Shown here piece by piece: positions 51,903-64,000 of a stretch of DNA of 64,000 bases; within the stretch, counting starts at the first letter, position 1; the number at the start of each line of letters is the position of its first letter. This stretch comes from Perilla frutescens. Its lineage: Eukaryota > Streptophyta > Magnoliopsida > Lamiales > Lamiaceae. Location: positions 70,949,380 through 71,013,379 of the forward strand of contig BRKX01000002.1 of the NCBI GenBank assembly GCA_026008535.1, read 5' to 3'. Under the pieces are notes generated by a model. It made no database searches. It had not been told where the DNA came from and worked only from the letters and a program-made list of their open reading frames with translations. The translations under genes and the position numbers were made by a program.

Positions 51903-53032
51903 GGATAATTCTATACATAGCCCTCATTTTACTCTTTATAGCCCCTAAAATTAAAAATAATAAAATATTTTTTAGATATCCTATTTTAGCATTGTAGACC
52001 CTTTTTTCAATATATATTCTTTTACTAAAAACTTAAAATTACAATTTTCGTAGCCTCAACTCTTTTTCAGGAAAAAGTGTTTAAAAGAAATTCATCAATT
52101 TTTGAAACTATTCCACAAATCCTTTATCTTGAATATTAACAAAAAGCAACGGGAAGAATTAACACGGTATAAATCTTAGAAAGACAAGTGCAAACATAAA
52201 TCTCCTATGGAAACTCTTTTTTTTTCTAAATCGTTGGTGGTCTTTTACTTATTGAAGTCAATTTGTTTGGATAATCAACCGAGAAAGATGGATTATGGTG
52301 GTGTTGGATTTTTTTGGAAGGATTTGAAGATTCGAAAGAGAGATAAAAGGTGTTGTAGATCAGATGATTCTCGACTCGTTGATGCTGAAATTCACTTATT
52401 TGTGTAGTGCCATTTTTATGCTTTGTTATCTTTTTTTTTTTTTTTTTCAGATCAAATTACAAATACGAAATTGATGGGTGATAATTGGAGAGTAAGAATA
52501 AATCGAAATATATGTGTGACGAAGCATCCATCAACAGATCAAGTTTTAGAAAACTCAATCTTTGTATATCATCTTATAGGAAGTCGGAATCAAAAATTGA
52601 ATTTCAAGTTATGTATTTTTGTGTTCAACCATTGTTTCGAACTTTTGATGATGGGGCTCTCACCAAAGAGCAGTGGATTCCAAATTTTCATGTTTTATTT
52701 CAATTGTTTTGTGAAGAATCAATTTATACATATTCAATTATTTACGATTATTTAGTTTTCTTAATAAAGAAATATGTGGCTACACAACCATGACTCGAAG
52801 CAAAGAAAGACAATGGATTGTTTTGTATTTTTATAATAAAAAAGTTATGATGGAGGCTAAACAACCGTGTCCAAGAGTGGAGAGGGACAACGGTTTATTT
52901 TGTTGGGGGCTATGAACATAAGAGACTGTATTAATTGTAAGGACATAAAAGAGATTTCAAAAATGATTTATTATATTATAAATAATTAGGGGGTTATAAA
53001 GAGTAAAATTGGAGCTGTGTTTAGAATTACCC
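51903..53032. mobile_element. Non-autonomous MULE A, 1130 bp
   Basis: The left end GGATAATTCTATACATAGCC and the reverse complement of the right end GGGTAATTCTAAACACAGCT are similar over ~45 bp, both continuing to TTTTACTCTTTATA(A/G)CCCC. An exact 9-bp duplication ATATTAAAA flanks it (51894-51902 and 53033-53041). The inside has three short open frames of 66, 110 and 102 codons at 52207-52793, two of them overlapping, with no similarity I recognise. They could be captured host sequence or chance. Confidence 0.85.
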
Positions 53033-53043
53033 ATATTAAAAAG

Positions 53044-53608
53044 CGGGAGGTCTCCTGTGCAGGAGCCTCCCCGTGAGACGAGGCCCATGCGCACCCCGCG
53101 TTGACCCACGCGCGGCGCGTGTACGCGCCCGCGTTTTTCCTTTTTTTTTTTTTTTCTTTTTTTCTGTTTCGTTTTTTTTGCTTTTTTCTGTTTTTCTTTT
53201 TCGTTTTTTCTGTTTTTCATTTTATTTTTCTTAAAAAAAACACATATAAATCCCTAAAAAATCCCCCCAAATAAATTATAAAAAAACACAAAATAAACCC
53301 TAAAAACACCCCAAAAAAAAACATAAAAAACAGAAAATAAACCCCTAAAAACACCCCCCAAAAATCCTAAAAAAACAAAATAAACCCCTAAAAACACCCC
53401 CAAAAAACAGAAAAAAAAAACAAAAAAAAACCCTAAAAAACACAAAAAAACACGAATTGGTACTATTTAGTGTTCGAATTGATACTATGGGTGGCGAATT
53501 TATTTTTTTTTTATTTTTTTTTACGCGGGTCAGATGCGGGTCGACTCGGGTCGGAGCGGGTTTGTCTTATTGGCCGACCCATGCATCTGATGCACAGGAG
53601 ATTTGGCG
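53044..53608. mobile_element. MULE-like element B, 565 bp, in the same target site
   Basis: The left end CGGGAGGTCTCCTGTGCA pairs with the right end (reverse complement CGCCAAATCTCCTGTGCA), and a 10-bp duplication TATTAAAAAG flanks it (53034-53043 and 53609-53618). The interior is GC-rich at both ends (GACCCGC/GCGGGTC words) with a T-rich tract and an array of AAACCCCTAAAAACACCCC-like units at about 53270-53410. Confidence 0.7.
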
Positions 53609-53690
53609 TATTAAAAAGTCGGGTTGCTTAAAGCCCGTTGGGCCGTTTGCATTTTCAAGTCAGGCCGAGTCATTTTGATTTTTTCGGACG

Positions 53691-55680
53691 TGTACTTACA
53701 ATCTAATTCGTCCATTTGATATATTAAAATCAATCATTATATATAAAAAAATATATTCATGAAAATTGTCCCTTCTAAAACATCAGAGAGTCCTAGATGG
53801 AGAAGACCCCTATGTAAAAAAAGGAAACATCTCAAACTCCTCCTTTCCTAACTAAAAAAAAAATCATCCAAATGGGAATAATTAATTTATAAATTCATTT
53901 GTAACATTTATTAAATTGTTGTACTCAAGTGGTTTTTTTTGTAATCTAATATGATGTAACATTGTTACTCAGTAATAAACTTAAATACAATACTTGTGTA
54001 AGTACATGCGAGTTGTACTTTCAAATAATTAAACATAATAGAGTTGTGATGTTGTCGTTATATCAAATAATAAAACTTAATAGAGTTGTGATGCTGTTGT
54101 TAGGCGTGGTCCATTTCCCTTTAGACTTTCTGAAATTATGTTGTTTCTTTTGATGTTGAATCTTACTCCATTCCTAGAAAGATATGAATCTCTTATTACA
54201 GTTTAGTTCATAATAATGATAATATTACATATGTGATATGCATCCAATACATAAAATATAAAATTAAAATACATCATGAAATAGAGGATTTCGTGTGTCG
54301 AGTCGAGTCAGCATACGGTCCCCGGAGTGTCCACCTCAATAATCTGGATCATGTCAACCTAAGGCCCCATCTGCCTACCTCAATAAACGCTTGTAGCCCG
54401 ACCACCCATTTTTCAGTCGACCTCCAATTTAATTTTTCTGGAAATTCGGAATGCTAAATTTGTAACTAGATTAATTTAGTAACATAATTGAAATTCTAGC
54501 TATTCATATGAAATTTCCCTTTCTTTTTATGAAATCTTTTTAGTTCAGACGCAAAGTTATTTTGTGCGACACGAATTAAGCGATAAGCTTTAGGTGAGAG
54601 GAGCGATGTCATTAATTAGAGCAACATTGGAAGTCATGTCATCAAACTTATTGGAACAGTTGCGGTTGAGAGTTGGAATATTAATGAAAAATGAGCTGTT
54701 GACAATGTTCCGTGTGCGTGGCCGGGGCCTAATGGGTGGTGTGACGACAATGTGAACCGGAGATTACGTTAAAATTTTTTTAATACTATTTACATCGAGA
54801 TATTTTGTGTGTGCACTTTAAATATAAACACCGTGCACACGTATGTACTGATAATACTCACGGATCTCTTAAAAAACATTCTTTCTGTTTTTAATAAGTG
54901 TCATTCTAGTACTTTAATTTTATTTCAAAAAGAGCTCACTCCACACAATCGAGGTAGAAAATTCACATGTTTCTCACATTTGTCGTCATTTAATGACTGG
55001 TGTAATATATTCACATAAGAGATTATAAGATAATTTAATTACTTTATTAATATGTGTGCATTTATTCAGAATGACATTTAATCTGAAATTTTGAATACTA
55101 AAAATAGAAGGATGAAAAAAGAAAAAAAGGTAGAAGTTGTCAGCTTATGATTCGTAAAATTTAAAACTTGGCACGAACTAACATATAAAATGATGAACTA
55201 ACATATAAAATGATAAAAGGAAATCAAACTCGATTGAAGTTCAACTTCATTTAATCAAACAAAACCCGAACATAATTTAAAAAATATAATATAATAAAAT
55301 AAAATAAATTTGAATGATTGGGCTCGATTCAATCCATTTATACATGCTTTAAAGGAAATGGGGTATGGGCAACCGCCCAAATTTCCTATTCTATTACTAT
55401 TGTCTATTAGTATTGAAATTTGACAAGCAATCTCTATTCTCTAATCTAGACCTAAAATCCAACATCTCTCAAGAAAATGACATCTCAACTGCTACACAAT
55501 TTTTGAGCTATATTTTCTTTTTCTAAACATCAAACTCTACAAAATCTGCAAACATGTTTTTCAACAAAGCTTGAACTTTTCTACTTTCACCAATGGTACA
55601 CGAATTAGCTTTCTTGAATTGCCTTTAGGCAAGATGAAGCTATCTTTTCACACAATCTCTTTAAAGCCAAAATTATAATG
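53691..55680. other. AT-rich intergenic DNA
   Basis: No gene is seen. About 54000-54090 repeats the word TAAT(A/T)AGAGTTGTGATG, duplicated at a ~45-bp spacing. A MITE relative lies at 54880-55098. The minor GC-rich stretch at 54290-54420 has no recognisable product. Confidence 0.5.
54880..55098. mobile_element. Diverged Stowaway-type MITE (same family as 34728-34980, inverted)
   Basis: It shares AATAAGTGTCATTCTA, CTTTAATTTTATTT, CACACAATCGAG and TATAAGATAATTTAAT-like blocks, in order, with the reverse complement of the element at 34728-34980. The terminal repeats are eroded. Confidence 0.6.
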
Positions 55681-55690
55681 CAAGACTTCT

Positions 55691-58665
55691 CTATTCTAAC
55701 CTGATCTCTTCATTTCTGGATTGTTGCCCCTCAGAACTCTGAATGCTGAAGGATTCTGTGGAGGGATATGATGTTTCGGGCCGTGTCATCGGGTTCGACG
55801 TAAAACTGTTGTTGCTGTATGTTGATCTAGTAGTGCTGGCTGAAAGGGCATTAGTGTTCAAAAATGGCGGTTGTTTTGGCTCTGGGATTTCACAGTTTCC
55901 ATCTGTGAGCATTTGGACAACATCTACCATTGATGGTCGTTGAGCCACGGATGCCTGTGCGGACAGAAGCCCAATTTTCAAGACTTTCGAAACTTCTGTT
56001 GGCGGGAAGTCACCCTTTAAAGAAGGATCGACTGATTCTGTCAGTCTATCCGTCTTGAAAAGCTTCCATACCTAAAACCCGGGACCAAAAATGAAGCGAC
56101 ATTATGAAAATGATCGAGATGTCACAGCATGTATGAAAAAATATAAGAGCATTAAGGGATATTACTGTTTGTAGAAGAGATCCTGAGTCCTCCACGAATG
56201 CATTGTTCTTCCTTCCACACACAATTTCAAGAACTAGAACGCCAAAACTGTAAACGTCAGCCTTCTCAGTGAGCTGCCCTTTCACTATGTACTCGGGCGC
56301 CATGTATCCTCTGCAAATCAACAAGTATATTTCGTGTTACTTTGGAACAGATCTAAATCGTGCCTATTTGAGACTGGGTGTATATTGAGAAAATGTTCCT
56401 CACAATGTGCCTGCGATTCCTGTGCTGAGATGAGTTTTGTCAGCTGCAAAATCCCGAGCTAGACCAAAATCAGCTATCTTGGCATTAAAATTCTCATCAA
56501 GAAGAACATTGCTGCTCTTGATGTCCCTGTGGATGATTCTGAACTCGGAACCTCCATGAAGGTACGCAATCCCTTCAGCTGTCCCAACTACAATGTTGTA
56601 TCGCTCCTTCCAGTTCAGAATCTTCGTTCTATTCTTGTCTGCAGGCAGATGAGAAATTTATGAATCTGAACAAAATCATAAGGACAGGCCTATGACAACG
56701 ATAACAAAAAAGAACTACTAAAACACACCGAAGAGGCAAGCTTCAAGACTTTGATTAGGTACAAACTCATAAACCAACAGGCTTTCAGGGCCTTCAATGC
56801 TGCATCCGAGAAGCTTCACAAGATTCTTATGCTCGATTCCACTGATAAGATTCACCTCATTGAAGAACTCATCCACCCACTGCCTCGTGCTGAAGAACAG
56901 CCTCTTCACAGCCACGGTCTTCCCATTAGGCAGGGTTCCTCTGTACACAGAGCCTGCTCCTCCTTGGCCTAATTTTCTCGAAGGATCAAAATAATTTGTC
57001 GCCTTCTCCAGAGTTTCGTATTTGAAGTTCAAACTCGACTTGTTGTAGGAATATGAAATCCTGCCAAGATTATCACGTTCTGCATTCCGACGAAATGAAA
57101 TGCCATCAGAAGCTCATTCACTCAAATCATCTCGTATTAGAACTATATCACCTCAAATACCTTGTTTATGTCTCTTCCATCTTCGATAGGCAGCATGACC
57201 ACCAAAGAGACACAACATACAGAAGGCAACCACAGACAGAGAAATTGCAATAATCACCCCTCTTCTAGAAACACCTGAAAATCTCATAATCAAACAATGC
57301 TCAACAGTTCGAATACAATGGATCAACATATGTCATATGAGTAAATTTAAAATAAAAATATATAAAAAATCACTCTCCCGACTCTAGAAGTCAAGAAATG
57401 AGCCTTTTCGAAGCCGCCAAACATGAACATGCATCAAATCCAGATAAACATGAGTGATAATAAATTCAAACAGCGGATCAAAAAGAGACAGAATTGCTAG
57501 AAAAATCAACAAAACAAAAGTTAGATAAATACTAATCAACACCAAGAATACAAAGAAAACTGAAGAGGGATCAAACCCCAACTAATTTTACATCAAATAA
57601 CGAGACACAAACTAAGAATTGACACCATCTATACATCATAAAACAACATGAAAACATATAACAACTCCATAATCATCTCAAACAAATATTCAGCAAGACT
57701 CCAAACATTAAAGAAGGTGATAACATTTTGCCATATGAACTATACGAGATTTAGATAAAATTCCATAATCAAATCATCTTAAACAAATCTCGATCAAGAT
57801 TCCAGATATAAAAATAAAAATAAAATAATTTTTTTTTGAAAAAACACTTTACCAACTGAGCTATTCGATTGAATTTTGCTGCCAAAAACTCACCAGAATT
57901 CTGATTCGATACATCAGAGTGATTGGAGTAGAATTTCTGAGTCGAATACCGCAAATAACAACCCGCATTCAACGCCCTCCCTTCGCTGCTCGGCAAGCAA
58001 CTCCTAATTTCCCTATTCGCCTTCGCCAAACACGCCCTACACCCCTCCTTGTTCACGGTATTCCAACACTCCGCCAATCCAAACACGCCCTTACCCCCCT
58101 CCACCGCGAACCTCCGATCCGCCACCGCGACGACAGTCAAATTATCAATCAGCTCCGCCACATTCCTCCTGAACTCCGCCTCCGGCAGGGTCGTATTCGC
58201 CGCCGTGCTGTTGCAGTTCACCGCGTCCCAAGCAGGATCGACGCTCTCGTTGAAGAACGCGTAGCTGTCATAGCGGAGGAAGCAGCCGTCGAGGAAAATC
58301 CGGCCGCCGACGGCGGGAAGGCAGCGCGGGAGGCGCGTGCGGCTGGCGGCGTAGCACTGGAGGCAGTCGTCGTGCGACAAATCGCCATGGCACTGCGCCA
58401 AGCTATATATCGATATGTTGGTCGAGTTCACGGCGTAGTTGCCCCAGTCGTTGGCGGTGACGCGCTGCGACAGCGTCTCCATCCCTCTCACGAACAGCGG
58501 GATGTAGGAGGCGCTGGCGTTCGGCGGGGGGCGCTCTCGGCCGCAGAAGAGGGCGGCCTCGGAAATTCGCGGGTCGGAGAGAGAGAGCGGGAGGAAATGG
58601 GCGGTGAAGAAGATGAGAGCTGTGATCCATGGCAGGTGGGGAGATGTTAAGGCTGGTAAATGCAT
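55691..58665 (-). CDS. Cysteine-rich receptor-like protein kinase (CRK2/CRK3 type)
   Basis: Six exons: 57894-58665, 57161-57274, 56729-57079, 56404-56638, 56166-56310 and 55691-56071, giving 665 aa, all in frame. A signal peptide (about 1-30) precedes two extracellular DUF26/Gnk2 domains, each with C-x8-C-x2-C (Cys92/101/104 and Cys200/209/212). A membrane segment spans about 263-285. The cytoplasmic kinase has the glycine loop GQGGAGSVYRG, Lys354 (VAVKR), HRD at 449-451, DFG at 469-471 and GYMAPEY, so it should be an active RD kinase. The Ser/Thr-rich tail (from about 600) resembles CRK2/CRK3. Such kinases act at the plasma membrane in defence and stress signalling. Exon 1 is much richer in GC than the rest. 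The start is the first Met before the signal peptide. Confidence 0.93.
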
Positions 58666-58716
58666 GTAAGGAAATCTTTGTGGGAGTTTGGAGAATTGCG
58701 CTGGGATTGGAAAGGA

Positions 58717-58719
<3 letters not shown>

Positions 58720-58755
<36 letters not shown>
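58720..58755 (-). repeat. (GA)n microsatellite in the CRK leader
   Basis: A GA run of about 36 bp on the plus strand, i.e. (CT)n in the sense direction, 55-90 bp upstream of the CRK ATG. CT-rich leader tracts are common in plant genes and may affect expression. Confidence 0.8.
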
Positions 58756-58759
<4 letters not shown>

Positions 58760-58869
58760 GGAGAGAGAAGGTGGTTTATTTTGGTTTGATGATTGTAGCA
58801 GCAAATTTTGATGAAGGGAAGAGTTTAAACTTAAAAGAGAGTTGGTGCAGTGAAAGGTGGTAGACTGGT

Positions 58870-61165
58870 AGTTGTAGGGACAATTATCAAATATGAAGAG
58901 TTGTTCTCTTCTATCGCTTCACTTCTCATTCATTACCAAAACTTGTTATTTTATCATCAAACTATAATTCATTCATGTACGATCAACTCCATTTTTAAAA
59001 TTACAATTTTATCCACTCTACTGTATTATGATCGGAAATTATGTTATCTTTTTATTAATTTCAACTTTAAAATATGGAAATTATTCAAACTATCATGAAG
59101 TTTTAAAAAATACGTATTTTAATTATTATTATTTTTAGGGACGTATTTTAATTATTCAAACTATCATAAAGTTTTTAAAAATTACGTATTTTAACTTTAA
59201 AAAAAAAAAATAATTTTATATTATTTTCAATGAAATTATCACATAAATGTTCTTCAAACAACTAAAAAAAATATCAAAATAGTGATCTATACAAATTCCT
59301 ACTACAAATTTCTAACTGAACTTGTGTAGAATTACTATTATCAATAATCACAATTCCAAATTTCATAAAAGAAAAAAAAAACTAATTCGTTCCAATAATA
59401 CGTACTTTTTTTAAACATAATAATACATACTATTAAATGTACGACATTAATAATGGCATTTTTCAATAATGTGCAAATAAAAATAAATATTGGACTTAAG
59501 ATACTGAAATTCACCACTAGTATGTAGTTTAATTAATATTTTTCTCTTTGTAAAAATGAGAGATACGAGTATCACAATCTCCATCTTTAATTAAAAAAAA
59601 CATTTTTTAAAAAAAATTTGGAGTTCTGTAAGAGAGTTTTTGGTGGGATTTTTTTAATCTAAAATATTTGTTTTCGCTGTCGAACTTGCCCTTTTTAAAG
59701 AATAAAATTAAGTTATTTTTTATTGAGCGAAAACAAATTGAAGCTGTTTAATTATTTTCTATGTGAGTATCCACTACATTATTTTAATTCGCAACTCTCA
59801 TCTATAATGAAATAAAAAAAATTAGTCCACTAAAATAAGAAAAAAAAATTGCAACCAATTTTTTTGTCACCGCTATTTAAATTTTTGAAGGTGTCCCTGT
59901 TAGTCAAAGTTAGATAATATCACGTAAGATTATGCTTGGAACCTACCGTCATTAGCCATTAAAAAAAACAGAATAAAGAAAAGAAATTGGATTTATCTGA
60001 TTATTTTTTTTAGTAATTGAATGGTTTGACTTATGCACCAAAAACCAAGAGGTGGTAGTTCATTTATTATATTTTATCAAATATTATAAAAATATGTCAC
60101 AACTATTGGAAATTATATAAAAATAAATACTAAATAAAGCACTGAAAATAACTTAAAAAGCCAAGCCTTTGCGAATTAAACACTTTTTCTCACATTTAGG
60201 AAAATTAAATTAAAACTTCTAGATGTTCTTCTTCTTGAAATTTCGTATATTTGGCAAAATACATACATATAGATCCCATATTTGTATATATGTGTTTTTT
60301 GCAAGGTTTCTCATTTTTTATAATTATCAAGACCTATTAAATTATTACTCCATCTGTCCCGTTCATATGGGCTTATTTTTCTTTTATGTATGTCCCAATA
60401 TATAGGTCGGTTTTTATCATTTGAAATCGTCTATTGCACATTTTGTGTTGCATTTCATATTGCACACTCATTTTATTTTTTAATTTTTTGTCAATTTTTT
60501 TTCTTTGATTTCAATTTCTTATGTTTTAGTTTAATTTTACACTTATTATTTAGGGTTCGTCGTATCCAAGTAGGTTTTATATATTTTTTTAGTATTTAAT
60601 TTTTTAAATAATCAATTAATAACTAAAAATTTAAAATTAAATTATAAAAAATTACAATGCATTTTAATTGGGTTTGATGTATTCTAAATAATAAGTGTAA
60701 AACTAAGCTAAAACATGAGAAATTGAAATCAAGGAAAAAATTGAAAAAAAACTAAAAAAATCGAGTGTGCAATAGGGAATGCAACACCAAATGTACAATC
60801 GAAGATTTCAACTGGCTTTTTATATGTATTTTGTTCAACTACTAACATATAACCCTATTTAATATGTTTACATTAAGCATTGATTTATTTTCAAATAAAT
60901 CAATATGACCATATTAAAAAGTTTATTTGTTTAATTTTATTTTACAATATTTTTATTAATTCTAATAAAAAATTCAGTCAGCATTTATGAATGGGCGATC
61001 TGTAAATTAGACACAATAAAAGAAATACTGAGTAGAACATTTTGATGGATTGAGGTCAATTTTAGTCAAGCTAATAAAACTGAGAGAACATTCTAAAATC
61101 GTTTGGACGTCCTTCCTTAGTCAAAGTTAAGAAAATTGGTCGAACATATGAACCTTAAAATGATG

Positions 61166-61212
<47 letters not shown>

Positions 61213-61393
61213 GAAGAACAAATATGCGTTGGAATTTAAATCAAAATCACGTTGGATTGAAATCTAAATCCAACTAACAATTGATCTATATACATACACT
61301 ATATATAGATAGCATGAAGTTTGGTTCCTTGATGATCATGCCACTCGAAATAAAATATATTTCACCAAATAATATCCAATTTAGTAGCACGAC

Positions 61394-61430
<37 letters not shown>

Positions 61431-64000
61431 TAAAAATTATAATAATAGAAGTTAATATTGACAAATTATTTTCGGATTTTTATAGTCAAACATGTGGCAG
61501 TAAAGTATATTTAACGTGTGGTAGAAACCAATTTAATTTTGTTCAAAATTATTGTTGATTATTTCTTGTGGATTAGTCTAAGCTACATAGTTTTTAGGAT
61601 TACAATATTTTACCATGACGTTTCTTTGGTAACAGTTAGATACCATATCACCCAAGAATGAGAGGGATCGAATTCTATGCACCAAGTTGAAATAGACTTT
61701 TTCGTTTACCTTTTCTTTTTTTTTTCTTTTTTTATGGGGAGGGGGGGGGGGGGGGGTGGTGGGGGTTGAAATCTTCTTTAAATTAAATTACATGAATGTT
61801 ACATGTATAACAATAATGATATATTAAATTTTACAAAACATGTCATATTAAGTTAATATATATCCTGAAAAAATCATATGTGAATTTGTCACGCACATAA
61901 TTGCAAGTCCAAAATACTTTAAAAGTTCAGGTTAAAACTTAAAACACCCAAGTCAACAGACAACAAAACTTCGATGAATATATCTCTATTATTATAAAAT
62001 TATTATTTGTTTTGTTGGAAAGAGAAAATTGAGAATTGAACTGCAACCAATTAATCACCTCACATACGTAAATATGGAGAACACAATAAAACTAATTAAG
62101 GCTCGCGTAACTCTTTTTTTTTTTTTTTTTGTGAGCAAAATAACTCTAAAGAGTTGACATTAGAAAATTAAGCTCTTTTAGATCGTACATAACAAGTTAG
62201 CTGGATTTTGGAATTAATTTAGAAAAAGAGAAGGAAGTTTTGTGCTTTCGGTGGGTTGGTAAAGACAACTCAAATCAATTTCTCATGACAGCACAGTTTG
62301 GATTTTTTTTTTCAAAATAAACGGCTATACACATGGAAATAATTTTATTAAATTCCAATTTTGTCAAATATATACATATACTATTTCTCAAGTCAAAACT
62401 GAAGTGGACGACTTAATTATTAATTCTTTTTTCACGAAATTGATTACTGCTGAAGAATAGAAAAAGGAAGACGATAACAATTTTTATTTTGAAATTTTAT
62501 TTTTTGAAGAAATTAGAAGAGTGCAAAAAAAGAAACCTTGTGTGGTTTTGAGAAATTCTAGAATATTTTGATTTAGAAAAAAGAATTTAAGGAAAAGTTC
62601 CATGATTGATGCATGTGGGCGACATTTATTTATTTCTTTGGCATATAATAATAAGATCCAAGTGTAATGCTTTTTGAAACAGGAACCACATTAATGATTT
62701 CAATCTCGGGATTTTGTCTACTGCGTTTTACTTATTTGAAGAATGTGTAAATTCATTCGATAATATTTTTTATATAAAAATTAATGTTTTTTTGTAAGGT
62801 AAAGGTACTGTGTAATTATGTTATCGTGTTAAGGTAAAAAAAATATATACCTTTGTTATTATATTCAGCAAATGACCAGAATCATCAAATTCTTGAAAAT
62901 TAATTAAGTTTATATTCGACAGAGATAATTTATGTCTAATTATAAAAGTGGCTGATGATATTTGAAGAACCAATATTGTTGTCAAATAGAGCCAAACCCA
63001 TAAAATAAAAATAAGAAACTTACAAAAAAGTGATCAAAACGAGTGATGAGTGATGAGTACTAATGAATGAAATGGTCGAAACAACCTAATAAATTTATGT
63101 ACAAATGGCCAAATAAGCCACCAAACTATAAGCTCAGCCCCATTTAAATGTCTGAATTATTTTTGGCTCAAACACACAAATTGAAAACACGACCAAGTAG
63201 CGAATATTCTAGAGTTTCCAACTCCTCATTTAATTTCAAAATTCGACATTGAATCGGTACCGAGATTTAAAATTCAATTTGTACATGCAAACTCTTAACA
63301 TTGATATTTCTCCACGCAATTACTCCATCGTTCGACGCACAATTAATAAATTGAGAGTATAATTAAAAATCCTACGACGAGGACTTATCAACCATACCCA
63401 TATAGCATGATAGCTTCATCCAAATCACTCATAATTAGGCTGTAGAATTGATGGACATTTTAATTAATAGACAAAACTAACCGTGTTGACATCAAGTGTG
63501 TATTTGATATATTTTAAATACTTGAGGAATCAATTTTACTTTTTAAATAGTGTGTGTGTATATTTGAGCTAAATAAATAATTCGAACGTTTTAAGTAGAA
63601 CTGAACATACAATTCAAATACTTATTTCACCGTTAGCCCTAAATTTATTATACGAAATGCACAAATAATAATGTATTATCAGTTTGCATATTCCTATTCA
63701 GACCATGAATTGGATCTATTTTCAAATCCTCGACTCCAAATACAAACTAAAGAAGAAAAAATCCCAAACCATAAAACTTGAGACCTCATTCAAACAAGAA
63801 ATTCGAAATACTGTTTACTTTTTGAAATTTACAACCTAATTAGTAAATACAACCTAAAGAATCAAACTCAAAGCATAAAACGTTAAATTGACGTAGACAA
63901 GACTGCTAGAAAACAAACCCTAAAAAATAAAAAAGAGACTACGAAATTTTGAGCACCTTTACAAGATAAGCGTGTGAATATGAAACCTCTAATTGTGAAC
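58870..64000. other. AT-rich intergenic DNA
   Basis: No gene is recognised to the window end. It contains a ~70-bp tandem duplication at about 59087-59200 (TACGTATTTTAA, TTCAAACTATCAT), an inverted repeat (60411-60820), (CT)n at about 61171-61211, (TA)n at about 61397-61425, a G-run at 61740-61756 and a poly-T at 62114-62130. Confidence 0.55.
60411..60820. repeat. Long inverted repeat, arms about 165 bp
   Basis: The left arm (about 60411-60577) and the reverse complement of the right arm (about 60660-60820) share TTGCACA/TTGTACA, TGTGTTGCATT, ATTGCACACTC, TTTGATTTCAATTTCT and ACACTTATTATTTAG in the same order, with an ~80-bp loop. It looks like a foldback/MITE. A Stowaway-like word (CTCCATCTGTCCCGTTCAT) lies just outside at about 60350. 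Confidence 0.7.

Noticed and set aside
57919..58650. 243-codon plus-strand frame opposite CRK exon 1
   Set aside because: It is the antisense shadow of the DUF26-coding exon; Arg/Ala-rich composition reflects GC-rich codons.

Overview
This window is plant nuclear DNA, from a eudicot and possibly an asterid such as a member of Lamiales; the placement is inference from protein flavour only. The support is AT-rich sequence with many GT-AG introns, plant-specific protein families (a FLOE/DUF1421 protein, raffinose synthase, DUF26 receptor kinase, COX5C, chloroplast SirB and a DnaJ-ferredoxin protein), abundant plant transposons (MULE, hAT, Stowaway-type MITEs, SINE, LINE, Ty3/gypsy, a Helitron-like end) and long microsatellites. 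Seven intact host genes were reconstructed; in every multi-exon case the proposed exons keep one reading frame across all junctions.

Layout. 1-7.8 kb is transposon-rich: a LINE remnant, a SINE, and a ~4.8 kb Mutator-like element with diverged inverted ends, a decayed DUF1985 gene and two arrays of short TAATCGAGG-type repeats. 8.2-12.2 kb (minus) is a three-exon FLOE-like DUF1421 gene whose first intron carries a perfect run of about 537 AAT units. 12.7-21.6 kb is non-genic, with a Helitron-like terminus, a Stowaway-type MITE and a complete 1571-bp hAT element with an exact 8-bp target duplication. 21.7-24.4 kb (minus) is a four-exon raffinose synthase gene. 24.5-35.7 kb is non-genic apart from SINE pieces, a pol-less Ty3/gypsy element (31.1-34.0 kb) and another MITE. 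35.7-39.9 kb (minus) is an 11-exon GT14/DUF266 glycosyltransferase gene. 42.7-43.7 kb is a short MULE with ~235-bp inverted repeats and an exact 9-bp target duplication.

46.5-51.6 kb is the densest part: sirohydrochlorin ferrochelatase (plus), a J-domain/ferredoxin protein (minus, tail-to-tail with it), and cytochrome c oxidase subunit 5C (plus, head-to-head with the J-domain gene). 51.9-53.6 kb holds two MULE-like elements inserted at the same short target. 55.7-58.7 kb (minus) is a six-exon cysteine-rich receptor-like kinase gene of the CRK2/CRK3 type. 58.7-64 kb has repeats and no recognised gene.

The genes are not an operon or an obvious biosynthetic cluster. Loose themes are seed desiccation and water (FLOE-like protein, raffinose synthase) and organellar Fe-S, siroheme and respiration functions (SirB, DnaJ-ferredoxin, COX5C). 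The most striking feature is the very long uninterrupted AAT repeat inside the FLOE-like gene.
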